Shown: positions 1 through 8,773, counted from the stretch's first letter. The stretch: DNA of 37,407 nt from an uncultured Sphingomonadaceae bacterium (GCA_946479505.1 CAMLGC010000022.1:1-37407), one strand, 5' to 3'. Program-made: numbers and translations. The notes: a model not told the origin generated them from the letters alone.

Positions 1-98
1 ACGAGTTCGACATCCTCATCACGATGAACATGCAGGCCGAGATCGAGACCGTCGGTCAGCTCGTCGATGCGGTCGAAAAGCTGAAGGCCGAGCGATGA
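1..98 (+). CDS. Acyl carrier protein, C-terminal end (partial)
   Basis: Only the last 31 codons are present, in the frame that starts at base 3. The peptide ends ...EFDILITMNMQ, then AEIETVGQLVDAV and EKLKAER, which fits helices 3 and 4 of a type II acyl carrier protein (short acidic helix, then a TVGQLVDAV-type final helix). The Ser carrying phosphopantetheine lies outside the window. Its stop overlaps the start of spt in an ATGA, so the two are translationally coupled. In sphingomonads and Caulobacter a dedicated ACP is encoded beside spt and supplies the acyl chain for the first step of sphingolipid synthesis. The ACP call therefore rests on a short C-terminal stretch plus that context. 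Confidence 0.72.
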   Translation, partial: EFDILITMNMQAEIETVGQLVDAVEKLKAER

Positions 99-1357
99 CC
101 GAAGCCGCCCAGACCGCCGACGCGCTGCCCGAGAGTCCCGCGCCGATCGCGCCCGAGCGCGACCTGATGAGCAAGTTCGACGGGCTGATCGCCGAGCGCC
201 AGGCGCTGATCGATTCGGGCGTCACCGATCCGTTCGCGATCGTCATGGAGCAGGTGAAATCGCCCACCGAGGCGGTGATCGCGGGCAAGGACACGATCCT
301 GCTCGGCACCTACAACTACATGGGCATGACGTTCGACCCCGACGTGATCCAGGCCGGCAGGGACGCGCTCGAGCAGTTCGGATCGGGCACCAACGGCAGC
401 CGGATGCTCAACGGCACGTTCCGCGATCACATGGCCGTCGAGCAGGCGCTGCGCGATTTCTACGGCATGTCGGGCGCGATCGTCTTTTCGACCGGCTACA
501 TGGCCAATCTCGGCATGATCTCGACGCTCGCGGGCAAGGGCGAATACATCATCCTCGACGCCGACAGCCACGCCTCGATCTATGACGGCTGCGCGATGGG
601 CAATGCCGAGATCGTGCGCTTCCGCCACAATTCGGTCGAGGATCTCGACAAGCGCCTCGGGCGCCTTCCGCCCGAGCCCGGCAAGCTCGTCGTGCTCGAG
701 GGCGTCTATTCGATGCTCGGCGACATCGCGCCGCTCCGGGACATGGTTGCGGTCGCAAAGAAGCACGGCTGCATGGTGCTTGTCGACGAGGCGCATTCGA
801 TGGGTTTTTTCGGGCCCAACGGGCGCGGCGTCTATGAGGACCAGGGGCTGGAGGGCGAGATCGATTTCGTCGTCGGCACCTTCTCCAAGTCGGTCGGCAC
901 GGTCGGCGGCTTCTGCGTCTCCAACCACCCCAAGTTCGAGGCGATCCGCCTCGCCTGCCGCCCCTATATCTTCACTGCCAGCCTGCCGCCGTCGGTCGTC
1001 GCGACCGCCGATGCCTCGATCCGCAAGCTCCGCCACGCGCACAACAAGCGCGCGCATTTGTGGGAGAATGCCCGCGCCGTCCACAAGGGCCTCACGGAAA
1101 TGGGCTTCACGCTCGGCACCGAGCGCTGCGAGTCGGCGATCATCGCGGTGATGCTCCAGGACCAGGAACAGGCGGTCGCGATGTGGCAGGCGCTGCTCGA
1201 TGCCGGGCTCTACGTCAACATGGCGCGGCCGCCGGCGACGCCTGCCGGCACCTTCCTCCTGCGCTGCTCGCTCTGCGCCGAGCACAGCGCTGCGCAGGTG
1301 AAGGCGATCCTCGAAAGGTTCCGCGCCGCCGGCCAGGCTGTGGGCGTGATCGGCTGA
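95..1357 (+). CDS. spt: Serine palmitoyltransferase (SPT)
   Basis: Condenses L-serine with a long-chain acyl thioester to give 3-ketodihydrosphingosine and CO2, the first committed step of sphingolipid synthesis. It is a soluble PLP enzyme of the alpha-oxoamine synthase family. At 420 residues it is the same length as the Sphingomonas paucimobilis enzyme, and the key residues match by number. H159 (DSHASIYDG) stacks on PLP, D231 and H234 sit in VDEAHS, K265 in GTFSKSVG forms the Schiff base, and R378 and R390 (FLLRCS) contact the substrate carboxylate. The ATG overlaps the stop of the upstream ACP gene in an ATGA. The close paralogues KBL and 8-amino-7-oxononanoate synthase are less likely given the residue match, length and ACP neighbour. 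Confidence 0.96.
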   Translation: MTEAAQTADALPESPAPIAPERDLMSKFDGLIAERQALIDSGVTDPFAIVMEQVKSPTEAVIAGKDTILLGTYNYMGMTFDPDVIQAGRDALEQFGSGTNGSRMLNGTFRDHMAVEQALRDFYGMSGAIVFSTGYMANLGMISTLAGKGEYIILDADSHASIYDGCAMGNAEIVRFRHNSVEDLDKRLGRLPPEPGKLVVLEGVYSMLGDIAPLRDMVAVAKKHGCMVLVDEAHSMGFFGPNGRGVYEDQGLEGEIDFVVGTFSKSVGTVGGFCVSNHPKFEAIRLACRPYIFTASLPPSVVATADASIRKLRHAHNKRAHLWENARAVHKGLTEMGFTLGTERCESAIIAVMLQDQEQAVAMWQALLDAGLYVNMARPPATPAGTFLLRCSLCAEHSAAQVKAILERFRAAGQAVGVIG

Positions 1358-1410
1358 AGTGGCCGCGCCCCCTAGGCACGACTCTCCGCTTTAGCTAGAA
1401 TCGCGCGCGC

Positions 1411-3381
1411 ATGAGCGACGCGGCGGGCGCACAGCCGGGGAACGTTACCCCGATCGTCCACTGGCGCACCATCTTGCTGGTGGTCGCGGCGGTGTTGGGG
1501 ATCGGCGTGCTCGCTGCGCTCGTCGTCACCATCGCCGGCGCCGACCGCGAGCGCGATCGCGCACTCGAACGTCAGTCGCACAGCTACGAGGTGATGATCC
1601 TCTCCAGCGCGCTTGCGAGCACGATCCGGCAGGCCGAGGCATCGCTCGGCCGCTACGTGATCTCGGGCGACGGGGCGCTCGGCCAGCTCTATTACGAGCA
1701 ATGGGATCGCGCCGGCCAGCAGCTCGCCCGGCTCGACGAAGTGACGCGCGACAATCCCAGCCAGCAGGCGCGGATCGAGCGTCTCCGCCGGGCCTATCGG
1801 GCGCGCGGGGCCGCGCTTTCAGACACTGCGCTCAGCACGTTCTATCACAAGAACAACCAGGCGCTCGCCCGCTTCTATAAGGCGCGCAGAAGCGATGCGC
1901 TCTCCACGATCAATCAGGCGCTCGAGGGCATCGTGGCGCACGAGCGTGGCCTGCTCGAGCGCCGGACGGCTGACGCGGCGACGACGATCGACCGCGCCAA
2001 CCGGGTGGTGAAGATCCTCGTCGTGTTCGGCATGCTGATCGTGGTCGCAACCATCGTGCTCGGCTGGCTTGCCGTGCGCGCGCTGAGCGAACGCGCCTCG
2101 GCACGCGCCGAGGCCGATGCGGAGCGCTCGCGCGTCGAACGTCTCGAGGAGGCGATCGCCGAGGCCACGGCCGAGCTCAAGCAACAGGTCGCCGAGAATG
2201 TCGAGACCGAGGCCAAGCTGCGCCAGGTCCAGAAGATGGAGGCGGTCGGCCAGTTGACCGGCGGGATCGCGCACGACTTCAACAACATGCTGGCCGTCGT
2301 TCTCGGCGGACTCGAGCTCGCGCAACGCAACCTCGAAAGCGATCCCGCCCTGGCAAACCGCTATATCGACAACGCGACCGAGGGCGCCAACCGCGCCGCG
2401 ACGCTCACGCGCCGCCTGCTCGCCTTTTCGCGCGCCGAGGCGCTGCTCCCCGAGCCGATCGAGGCGGGCGGATTGATCGCCGGGATGACCGATCTGCTCG
2501 ATCGCACGATCGGCGACGCGATCACGGTCGAGACCTCCTCCTGGGGCAAGGGCTGGCACATCTGGGCCGATCGCCATCAGCTCGAGAACGCGCTGCTCAA
2601 CCTGGCGGTCAACGCGCGCGATGCGATGGACGGGCGCGGCACGCTGACGATCGCGGTCGACGGCGCGACGCTGGACGCGGGCGAGATCGGCGATTGCGTG
2701 GCGGGCGATCATGTCCGCATCGCGGTGTCGGATACCGGTTGCGGGATGACGCCCGAGGTGCTCGAGCGCGTGTTCGAACCGTTCTTCACGACCAAGCCCG
2801 TCGGCAAGGGCACGGGGTTGGGGCTCAGCCAGATTTTCGGTTTCGTGCGGCAATCCGATGGCGAAATCGCGATCAGCTCGACCGCCGGCGAGGGCACGAC
2901 CGTCGCCATCTACCTGCCGCGCCACGTCGGCGAGGCTGCGGCGAAAAGCGACAGTACGGGCGGGGCCCTCGCCGCCACGGCTGCGGCGGAGCCGACCGAC
3001 ATGCTGGTCGTCGAGGATGACCCGCGCGTGCTCGCCGCGACGATCGGCGCGCTCGAAGAGCTCGGCCATCGCCCGATCGGCTGCGGCGATCCGTTTGCGG
3101 CGCCGGCGCTGCTCGCGCAGCACGCCGAGATCGAGCTGATCCTCTCCGACGTGCTGATGCCCGGCCAGACCGGGCCGGAGATGATCGCCAATCTGACCCC
3201 GCTCTACCCCCACGTGGCGGTGCTCTTCGTCACCGGCTATTCGGGCGAGGCGACCGGCGAGGATTTCGACCGGCACGTGGTGCTGCGCAAACCCTTCACG
3301 CTGACCGCCCTCGAACGAGCGATCGCCGCCGCGCTCGCGGTCGAGCGCCCTGCCCCGTCGCATCGGCTCGCCGCCGAATAG
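1411..3381 (+). CDS. Hybrid sensor histidine kinase with CHASE3-like sensor and receiver domain
   Basis: Inner-membrane two-component sensor. A first membrane segment lies near residues 20-43. It is followed by an external helical segment of about 150 residues resembling CHASE3 (ASLGRYVISGD type), a second membrane segment near 197-222 and a coiled coil near 225-275. The HisKA box has phospho-acceptor H288 (GGIAHDFNNML). The ATPase domain has the N box at N401 (LAVNARDAM), DTGCGM and GKGTGLGL. A C-terminal receiver spans about 530-650 with phospho-acceptor D580 (LSDVLMPG) and the switch Lys in LRKPF. No DNA-binding output is fused, so the signal must pass to an unlinked partner, which I cannot identify. 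It starts 53 bases after spt on the same strand and may be cotranscribed, suggesting envelope sensing; that is inference. Confidence 0.9.
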   Translation: MSDAAGAQPGNVTPIVHWRTILLVVAAVLGIGVLAALVVTIAGADRERDRALERQSHSYEVMILSSALASTIRQAEASLGRYVISGDGALGQLYYEQWDRAGQQLARLDEVTRDNPSQQARIERLRRAYRARGAALSDTALSTFYHKNNQALARFYKARRSDALSTINQALEGIVAHERGLLERRTADAATTIDRANRVVKILVVFGMLIVVATIVLGWLAVRALSERASARAEADAERSRVERLEEAIAEATAELKQQVAENVETEAKLRQVQKMEAVGQLTGGIAHDFNNMLAVVLGGLELAQRNLESDPALANRYIDNATEGANRAATLTRRLLAFSRAEALLPEPIEAGGLIAGMTDLLDRTIGDAITVETSSWGKGWHIWADRHQLENALLNLAVNARDAMDGRGTLTIAVDGATLDAGEIGDCVAGDHVRIAVSDTGCGMTPEVLERVFEPFFTTKPVGKGTGLGLSQIFGFVRQSDGEIAISSTAGEGTTVAIYLPRHVGEAAAKSDSTGGALAATAAAEPTDMLVVEDDPRVLAATIGALEELGHRPIGCGDPFAAPALLAQHAEIELILSDVLMPGQTGPEMIANLTPLYPHVAVLFVTGYSGEATGEDFDRHVVLRKPFTLTALERAIAAALAVERPAPSHRLAAE

Positions 3382-3452
3382 AGGCTGACGCGCCGCGCCT
3401 GCGCCGATATAGCCGGCGGCTCCGACATCACCGGGACACCCGCACGCGCGCC

Positions 3453-4646
3453 ATGAAATCGATCGACCGCTATCTCGCCCGGCTGATCGCGGTGCCGCTG
3501 ATCTCGACCCTGCTGATCGCGGCGATGCTGCTCGTGCTCGATCGCATGCTCAGGCTGTTCGAGTTCGTCGCGACCGAGGGCGGGCCGATCAGCGTCGTGT
3601 GGCGGATGCTCGCGAACCTGCTGCCCGAATATCTCGGGCTCGGCATTCCGATCGGGCTGCTGCTCGGTATCATGCTCGCGTTTCGTCGGCTTGCGACCGC
3701 GTCGGAGCTCGATGTCATGCGCGGTGTCGGCATAAGCTATGGCCGCCTGCTGCGGGTGCCGTTCATGTACGCGATCGTGCTCGCCGCGCTCAACCTGGCG
3801 ATCGTCGGCTATATCCAGCCTTATGCGCGGTTTCAGTACGAGCGCCTGCGATTCGAGCTGCGATCGGGCGCGCTCGGCGCCTCGATCAAGGTGGGCGAGT
3901 TCACCCATTTCGGCGACAACATGACGCTCAGGATCGAGCAGAGCCGCGACGAAGGCCGCCAGCTCTCGGGCATTTTCGTTCACGCGCAGACCAAATCGGG
4001 CAGTTCGTATTCGGCCAATGCCGAGCGCGGCCAGTTCCTCGCCACCGACGATCCCGACGTCATCATCTTTCGACTCATCAACGGCACGCTCGTCAACGAC
4101 GCGCCCGGATACCGCACGCCGCGCGTGCTGACCTTTACCTCGCACGATCTGCCGATCGACCTGCCCAAGTTCGAGAATTTCCGCGCCCGCGGGGGCCGCA
4201 ACCTCGAACAGACCCTGCCCGAGCTGGTGCGCACCGGCCATGATCCGACCGCGTCGGAGGACCTGCGGGACGCCTCGCGCGCCGAATTCCATTTCCGCGT
4301 CGTGGAGGTCGCGACCATGCTGCTGCTGCCGCTGCTCGCGGTGTCGCTGGGCGTGCCGCCCAAACGATCGACATCGGCGCTGGGCGTGTTCCTGGGGATC
4401 GTGATGATCGTCAGCTATCACAAGATCAACCAATACGCCGCCGATATCGGCGGGCTGGGCCGGATCGATCCGGTGCTCGCCTTGTGGGTGCCCTTCGCGG
4501 TGTTCGCCGCGTTGATCGTGTGGATGTACTATACGATCGCCCACGTCCCCGGCGGCCAGCCGATCGGGGCGCTCGAGCGCGGATTCGGCAAGCTGGCCAA
4601 AGCGGTGACGCGCTGGCTGCCCGGGCGGCGGAGCGCGCACGCATGA
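3453..4646 (+). CDS. lptF: LptF family permease (YjgP/YjgQ)
   Basis: Inner-membrane subunit of the LptB2FG ABC exporter that extracts lipid from the inner membrane and passes it to the LptC-A-D bridge. The 397 residues show the family layout: three membrane helices near 9-30, 52-75 and 98-117, a periplasmic beta-jellyroll of about 150 residues, and three more helices near 283-303, 308-325 and 338-358. The start (MKSIDRYLARL) is typical of the family. The stop overlaps the lptG start in an ATGA. Sphingomonads lack classical LPS and use glycosphingolipids instead, so with spt close by this pair may carry sphingolipid; that is inference. Confidence 0.92.
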   Translation: MKSIDRYLARLIAVPLISTLLIAAMLLVLDRMLRLFEFVATEGGPISVVWRMLANLLPEYLGLGIPIGLLLGIMLAFRRLATASELDVMRGVGISYGRLLRVPFMYAIVLAALNLAIVGYIQPYARFQYERLRFELRSGALGASIKVGEFTHFGDNMTLRIEQSRDEGRQLSGIFVHAQTKSGSSYSANAERGQFLATDDPDVIIFRLINGTLVNDAPGYRTPRVLTFTSHDLPIDLPKFENFRARGGRNLEQTLPELVRTGHDPTASEDLRDASRAEFHFRVVEVATMLLLPLLAVSLGVPPKRSTSALGVFLGIVMIVSYHKINQYAADIGGLGRIDPVLALWVPFAVFAALIVWMYYTIAHVPGGQPIGALERGFGKLAKAVTRWLPGRRSAHA

Positions 4647-5740
4647 GCCAGGCGAGCTTTTTCCCGTCGCGCACGGTCGCGTTCTACATGGCGCGTCTGT
4701 TTCTGGTGCGCACCTTCGTGATCGTCGCCGCGCTCGTGCTCGTGCTCCAGACGCTCGATCTGCTGAGCGAGTCGGGCGATATCCTCGCGTATCCCGGCAA
4801 CGGGCAAACCGAGGTCTGGCGCTACGTCTCGCTGCGCGCGCCCCAGATCTTCGCGTTCGTGCTTCCCTTCTCGGTGCTGCTCGGCACGATCGTGACGCTC
4901 GCGACGATGAACCAGAACAGCGAGGTGATCGCGCTCAAGGCATCGGGGCTTTCGGCGCACCAGGTGTTGGCGCCCCTTGTCGTGGCGGGGCTCGCGGTTG
5001 CGGCGATCTCGTTCGGCTTCAACGACCGCATCGTCGCGCGCGCGACCGCAACGCTCGATCAGTGGAAGAATGTCGACTACGGTCCGTTGCCGATCGACCG
5101 CGGAGACCGCTCCAACGTGTGGGTGCGCGACGGCGACGATTTGATCCGGGTCGGCCAGATCAGCGGCAAGGGCGATGCCGCACGGCTCGGCAGCATCACG
5201 GTCTACGATCGGACCGGGGGCAAGCTGACGAGCATCGTCACCGCGCCCAAAGGCGTGCGCGCGGGGGACGGCTGGCGGATCGGCCCGACGCAGCGCTTCG
5301 ACATTGCGAGCGGCGAGCTTGCCGATCTCGGCGATGTCGTGATCGGCCATGGGGTGCGCCCCGATCAGTTCACGCTGTCGAGCGTCGATGCCGAAGGCCT
5401 CTCGTTCGGCGCGCTCAAGGACGCGATCGACGATCTCGATGCCGCAGGACGCCCGACCAAGGCGCTCGAAGGCTCGCTCTGGCACAAGCTCGCAAGCCCC
5501 CTGTCGGCGATGCTGATGCCGCTATTGGGGGCGGTCGCGGCGTTCGGCATCGCCCGATCGGGCAAGCTCTTCGTGCGTGCGGTGATCGGCATGGCGCTGG
5601 GGTTCGCCTATTTCGTCGCCGACAATTTCGCGCTCGCGATGGGCAGCCTGGGCGCCTACCCGCCCTTTCTCGCGGCCTGGGCGCCGTTCCTCTTGTTCCT
5701 GATGATTGGCGAAGCGGTGCTGATCCGCACCGAGGAATAG
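4643..5740 (+). CDS. lptG: LptG family permease
   Basis: Partner of LptF in the LptB2FG exporter, 365 residues. I chose the ATG at 4643 because it overlaps the lptF stop as ATGA and gives a family-like N-terminus (MSQASFFPSRTVAFYMARLF). An upstream in-frame start at 4484 would overlap lptF by about 160 bases and add a non-membrane Arg-rich leader. Three helices lie in the first 120 residues. A periplasmic jellyroll follows (about 130-265), then three C-terminal helices, including the LWHKLASPLSAMLMPLLG segment conserved in LptG. The gene converges with the downstream minus-strand desaturase, the two stop codons lying only a few bases apart in a short palindrome (5740-5751). Confidence 0.92.
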   Translation: MSQASFFPSRTVAFYMARLFLVRTFVIVAALVLVLQTLDLLSESGDILAYPGNGQTEVWRYVSLRAPQIFAFVLPFSVLLGTIVTLATMNQNSEVIALKASGLSAHQVLAPLVVAGLAVAAISFGFNDRIVARATATLDQWKNVDYGPLPIDRGDRSNVWVRDGDDLIRVGQISGKGDAARLGSITVYDRTGGKLTSIVTAPKGVRAGDGWRIGPTQRFDIASGELADLGDVVIGHGVRPDQFTLSSVDAEGLSFGALKDAIDDLDAAGRPTKALEGSLWHKLASPLSAMLMPLLGAVAAFGIARSGKLFVRAVIGMALGFAYFVADNFALAMGSLGAYPPFLAAWAPFLLFLMIGEAVLIRTEE

Positions 5741-5743
5741 GCG

Positions 5744-6847
5744 CTAGCGCCCCAGCCGCACAGTCGAGCGGACGATGCGGCCGACCAGCGTCGGCAACCC
5801 GGCATGGCTCGATTTGTGATAGGCCGAGTCTGGTCCGATCGCCGTCGTGATGCGGCGGTGCGCCTCGCCGAGCGCATGATAAGGCAGCCCCGGCAGCAGA
5901 TGATGAAGCGCGTGGTAGCGCAGCCCCACGGGCGCCCACAGCATCGGCAGCATCGCCGGCGGCGGCACGTTGACCGAATCGAGATATTGCGCGGTGACGC
6001 TCATCGGCTCGCCGTCATTTTCCCACAGATGCGCGACGAGCGTGCGTGTCTGGTTGATGACGGCGACCCCCGACGAGACCGCGAGAAAAAGGAGGAACGC
6101 GCGCAGCGGCAGCACGCCGCTCGCAACAAGCGCGAGCAGCGCGATCGCCCAGACGCTCGCGGCGGCCTCGATCCGAATCCACTGCGCGCGCGCCTCGCCC
6201 TCGGGCATCCGGCGGCGGAAGGCGGGGTTGATCGACAGCGCCGAATAGCGCTCGACGACGATCCGCCGCAGCCCCGGCGCCAATGCCGAGAGCGGCGCGA
6301 GGATCGCGTAGCGGATGAGCAGCCCCACGGGCGCGAGCGCGGCGACGAGGATGAACACCGGCAGCGTCCACGGCCTCATCAGCGCGAGCGGAAGATATTC
6401 GGGATCGTCCGCGGTGCCGTAGCGCGTCTTGGCATGATGGAGATTGTGGACGCCTTCGTACATGAACGAGGGCGTGAGCATCGGCACCCCCACCAGCGCG
6501 TTCCAGCCGAGGCGGAAACCCGGCATCGCCGCATGCTTGATGTGGGTCAACTCGTGGATGAAGCTGATCGCGCGGTAGAATGCGAGCACCGCCACCACCC
6601 CGGCGGCAAGCGCAAGCGCGGCCGACGGCACCAGCACCGCCGCCGTCAGCGCGGCATAGCCGACCACCGCCGAGGCGATCAGATCCGCCCAATAGATTCC
6701 GGGTCGGGCCGCGTTGAGATCGCGCGTCAGCTCCGCGGCCGTGCGCAGCATCGCCTTGTCGTCCCCGGTGCGAGGGCGCGCGACGCGCACCGGCGTATCG
6801 GCACCGCCGGGGATCGTGCCGCGGTCGAGACGGATCGAGCTGTCCAT
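5744..6847 (-). CDS. Membrane fatty acid desaturase/hydroxylase family protein
   Basis: Integral-membrane di-iron enzyme of the fatty acid desaturase family. With the start used here (367 residues) the three histidine clusters are HELTH at 98-102, HNLHH at 134-138 and HALHH at 312-316, which is the complete metal-binding set. Hydrophobic segments lie before the first box (about 60-95) and between the second and third. In-frame ATGs also exist at 6889 and upstream of 6847; no ribosome site is decisive, so the N-terminus is uncertain by up to 14 residues. The substrate cannot be read from sequence. The location between lptFG and the candidate ceramide synthase makes a membrane lipid or the sphingoid/2-hydroxyacyl chain plausible, but ordinary phospholipid desaturation is also possible. 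Confidence 0.88.
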   Translation of the reverse strand: MDSSIRLDRGTIPGGADTPVRVARPRTGDDKAMLRTAAELTRDLNAARPGIYWADLIASAVVGYAALTAAVLVPSAALALAAGVVAVLAFYRAISFIHELTHIKHAAMPGFRLGWNALVGVPMLTPSFMYEGVHNLHHAKTRYGTADDPEYLPLALMRPWTLPVFILVAALAPVGLLIRYAILAPLSALAPGLRRIVVERYSALSINPAFRRRMPEGEARAQWIRIEAAASVWAIALLALVASGVLPLRAFLLFLAVSSGVAVINQTRTLVAHLWENDGEPMSVTAQYLDSVNVPPPAMLPMLWAPVGLRYHALHHLLPGLPYHALGEAHRRITTAIGPDSAYHKSSHAGLPTLVGRIVRSTVRLGR

Positions 6848-6983
6848 GACGGGTCCCATTGCCCCCAGATAGTGGCGATACGGTGGCATTTACAGGCGCG
6901 GGCCTGCGGCCTTGGCGCGGAATCCTCGCTCGCCATAATCGATTGGGGCGTTTAGGAGCGCCACGGGACCGAAGGGGAATGAC

Positions 6984-8138
6984 ATGGCTGCTGACGTGAC
7001 GATTCGACCGGTCGAGAGCAAGGCCGACCGGAAGGCGTTCGTCGATCTGCCTTTCCGCCTCTATGCGGACGATCCCCATTGGGTGCCCCCGCTCAAGTCC
7101 GAGGCGCTCGGCCTCATCACGCCCGAGAAGAACGGCTGGTTCAGCCACGCCAAGGCGCAGCTCTTCCTCGCCGAGCGGGCGGGCCGCATCGTCGGCCGCA
7201 TTTCGGCGCATATCGATACGCTCGCGCTCACCATGCCTTCGGAACAGGGCTTCGGCCCCGGTTGCGGCCAGTTCGGGCTGATGGATGCGGAGGACGAGGA
7301 CATTTTCCGCGCGCTCCTCGCCACCGCCGAGCGCTGGCTGCGCGATCAGGGCATGACGCGCGTGATCGGTCCCGTCAGCATGTCGATCTGGGAGGAGCCG
7401 GGCCTGCTGACCGAGGGCTATGACCACCCGCCCACCGTGATGATGGGCCATGCCAAGCCGGAATATCGCGGCTGGATCGAGCGCGCGGAGTTCACGTCCA
7501 TCAAGCAGCTCTTCACCTACGAGCTCGACATCACGCAGGAATTTCCGCCGATCGTGAAGCGCATCATCGCGTCGGGCGAGCGCAACCAGCGGATCGTCGT
7601 GCGCAAGGTCGACAAATCGCGCTTCGACGAGGAGGCGGCGATCATCCTCGCGATTCTCAACGACGCCTGGTCGGACAATTGGGGATTCGTGCCTCTCACC
7701 CAGCCCGAGATCGACGACGTCGGCAAGAAATTGAAACCCATCGTCTTCGAAGACCTGATCCGCATCGCCGAGCTCGACGGCCGCCCGGTGGCGTTCATGA
7801 TTACGCTTCCCGACCTCAACGAGGCGATCGCGCCGCTCCACGGCAACCTCCTCCCCTTCGGATGGGCGAAGCTGCTCTGGTGGCTCCGCGCGCCCAAGGT
7901 GCGCACGATGCGCGTCCCGCTGATGGGGGTGGTCAAGGAACTGCAATCGTCGCGCATGGCGAGCCAGCTCGCCTTCATGATGATCGAATATATCCGCCGC
8001 GCCTCGGTCGAGCATTACGGCGCGACCCGCGGCGAGATCGGCTGGATTCTCGAAGACAACCAGGGGATGCGCTCGATCGCCGAGACGATCGAGTGCCGCA
8101 TCAACAAGGTCTATCAGATCTACGAAAAATCGCTGTGA
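6984..8138 (+). CDS. GNAT-fold acyltransferase, candidate bacterial ceramide synthase (bCerS)
   Basis: A 384-residue protein of the group often labelled dATP pyrophosphohydrolase or N-acetyltransferase. The N-terminus (VTIRPVESKADRKAFVDLPF, then LYADDPHWVPPLKSE) and LFLAERAGRIVGRISA fit a GNAT core. A second GNAT-like half follows (LAILNDAWSDNWGFVPLT; EIGWILEDNQGMRSIAE). In Caulobacter a long GNAT-like protein encoded near spt was shown to be the bacterial ceramide synthase, which N-acylates the sphingoid base. This gene has the same size class and lies about 5.6 kb from spt. A good ribosome site (AAGGGGA) precedes the ATG. The older hydrolase label probably came from adjacency to dcd. Fold call confident; substrate inferred. 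Confidence 0.72.
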   Translation: MAADVTIRPVESKADRKAFVDLPFRLYADDPHWVPPLKSEALGLITPEKNGWFSHAKAQLFLAERAGRIVGRISAHIDTLALTMPSEQGFGPGCGQFGLMDAEDEDIFRALLATAERWLRDQGMTRVIGPVSMSIWEEPGLLTEGYDHPPTVMMGHAKPEYRGWIERAEFTSIKQLFTYELDITQEFPPIVKRIIASGERNQRIVVRKVDKSRFDEEAAIILAILNDAWSDNWGFVPLTQPEIDDVGKKLKPIVFEDLIRIAELDGRPVAFMITLPDLNEAIAPLHGNLLPFGWAKLLWWLRAPKVRTMRVPLMGVVKELQSSRMASQLAFMMIEYIRRASVEHYGATRGEIGWILEDNQGMRSIAETIECRINKVYQIYEKSL

Positions 8139-8172
8139 TGGTGCGTTTTTCTTGAAACCGGAGACACGCTGA

Positions 8173-8727
8173 ATGTCGATCATGTCCGATCGCTGGATTC
8201 GCGAGCAGGCCGTGCAGAACGGCATGATCGAGCCGTTCGAGGACGGGCAACGCCGCGCCGGCACGATCAGCTACGGCCTCTCGTCCTACGGCTATGACGC
8301 GCGCGTCGCCGACGAGTTCAAGATTTTCACCAATGTCGACAATGCGGTGGTCGACCCCAAGGATTTCGCCGCCAACAGCTTCGTCGATCGCAAGACCGAC
8401 GTGTGCATCATCCCGCCCAACAGCTTCGCGCTCGCGCGCACGGTCGAATATTTCCGCGTGCCCGCCGACGTGCTCGTAATCTGCCTCGGCAAATCGACCT
8501 ATGCCCGGTGCGGGATCATCGTCAACGTGACCCCGCTCGAGCCCGGTTGGGAAGGGCACGTCACGCTCGAATTCTCGAACACCACGCCGCTGCCCGCCAA
8601 AATCTACGCCAACGAGGGCGCGTGCCAGTTCCTGTTCCTTCAAGGCAACGAGCCGTGCGAGACGACCTACGCGGATCGCGCCGGCAAATATATGGGCCAA
8701 CGGGGCGTGACGCTGCCGCGGCTGTAA
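8173..8727 (+). CDS. dcd: dCTP deaminase
   Basis: Converts dCTP to dUTP plus ammonia, feeding dUTPase and thymidylate synthesis in the cytoplasm. The 184-residue length is normal. Family signatures are [16 protein letters not shown] near the N-terminus, [24 protein letters not shown] (substrate-binding Ser and Arg) and [18 protein letters not shown], which contains the catalytic Glu. The C-terminus ([15 protein letters not shown]) is the standard flexible lid. A GGAG lies upstream of the ATG at 8173; an internal ATG at 8182 is an alternative start. The gene follows the GNAT gene by 34 bases and is probably cotranscribed with it. Confidence 0.96.
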   Translation: MSIMSDRWIREQAVQNGMIEPFEDGQRRAGTISYGLSSYGYDARVADEFKIFTNVDNAVVDPKDFAANSFVDRKTDVCIIPPNSFALARTVEYFRVPADVLVICLGKSTYARCGIIVNVTPLEPGWEGHVTLEFSNTTPLPAKIYANEGACQFLFLQGNEPCETTYADRAGKYMGQRGVTLPRL

Positions 8728-8773
8728 AGCGATCTATCGTTCGAGCGCGGCGGGATCCGCACTCCCTGCCGTC

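Noticed and set aside
56..1285. 409-codon open frame antisense to spt
   Set aside because: Its composition (Arg, Asp, Glu, His rich) is that of a shadow of a GC-rich gene; the sense frame is a certain enzyme.
4484..4642. Longer N-terminus for lptG
   Set aside because: It overlaps most of the lptF C-terminus and encodes an Arg-rich stretch; the ATGA overlap at 4643 gives the family-typical start.
5740..5751. Bidirectional terminator between lptG and the desaturase gene
   Set aside because: The palindrome ggcgctagcgcc has no loop and no T-run; it overlaps the stop codons and is probably fortuitous.
6984..8138. dATP pyrophosphohydrolase
   Set aside because: No Nudix box or other nucleotide hydrolase motif is present; the label probably spread from adjacency to dcd.
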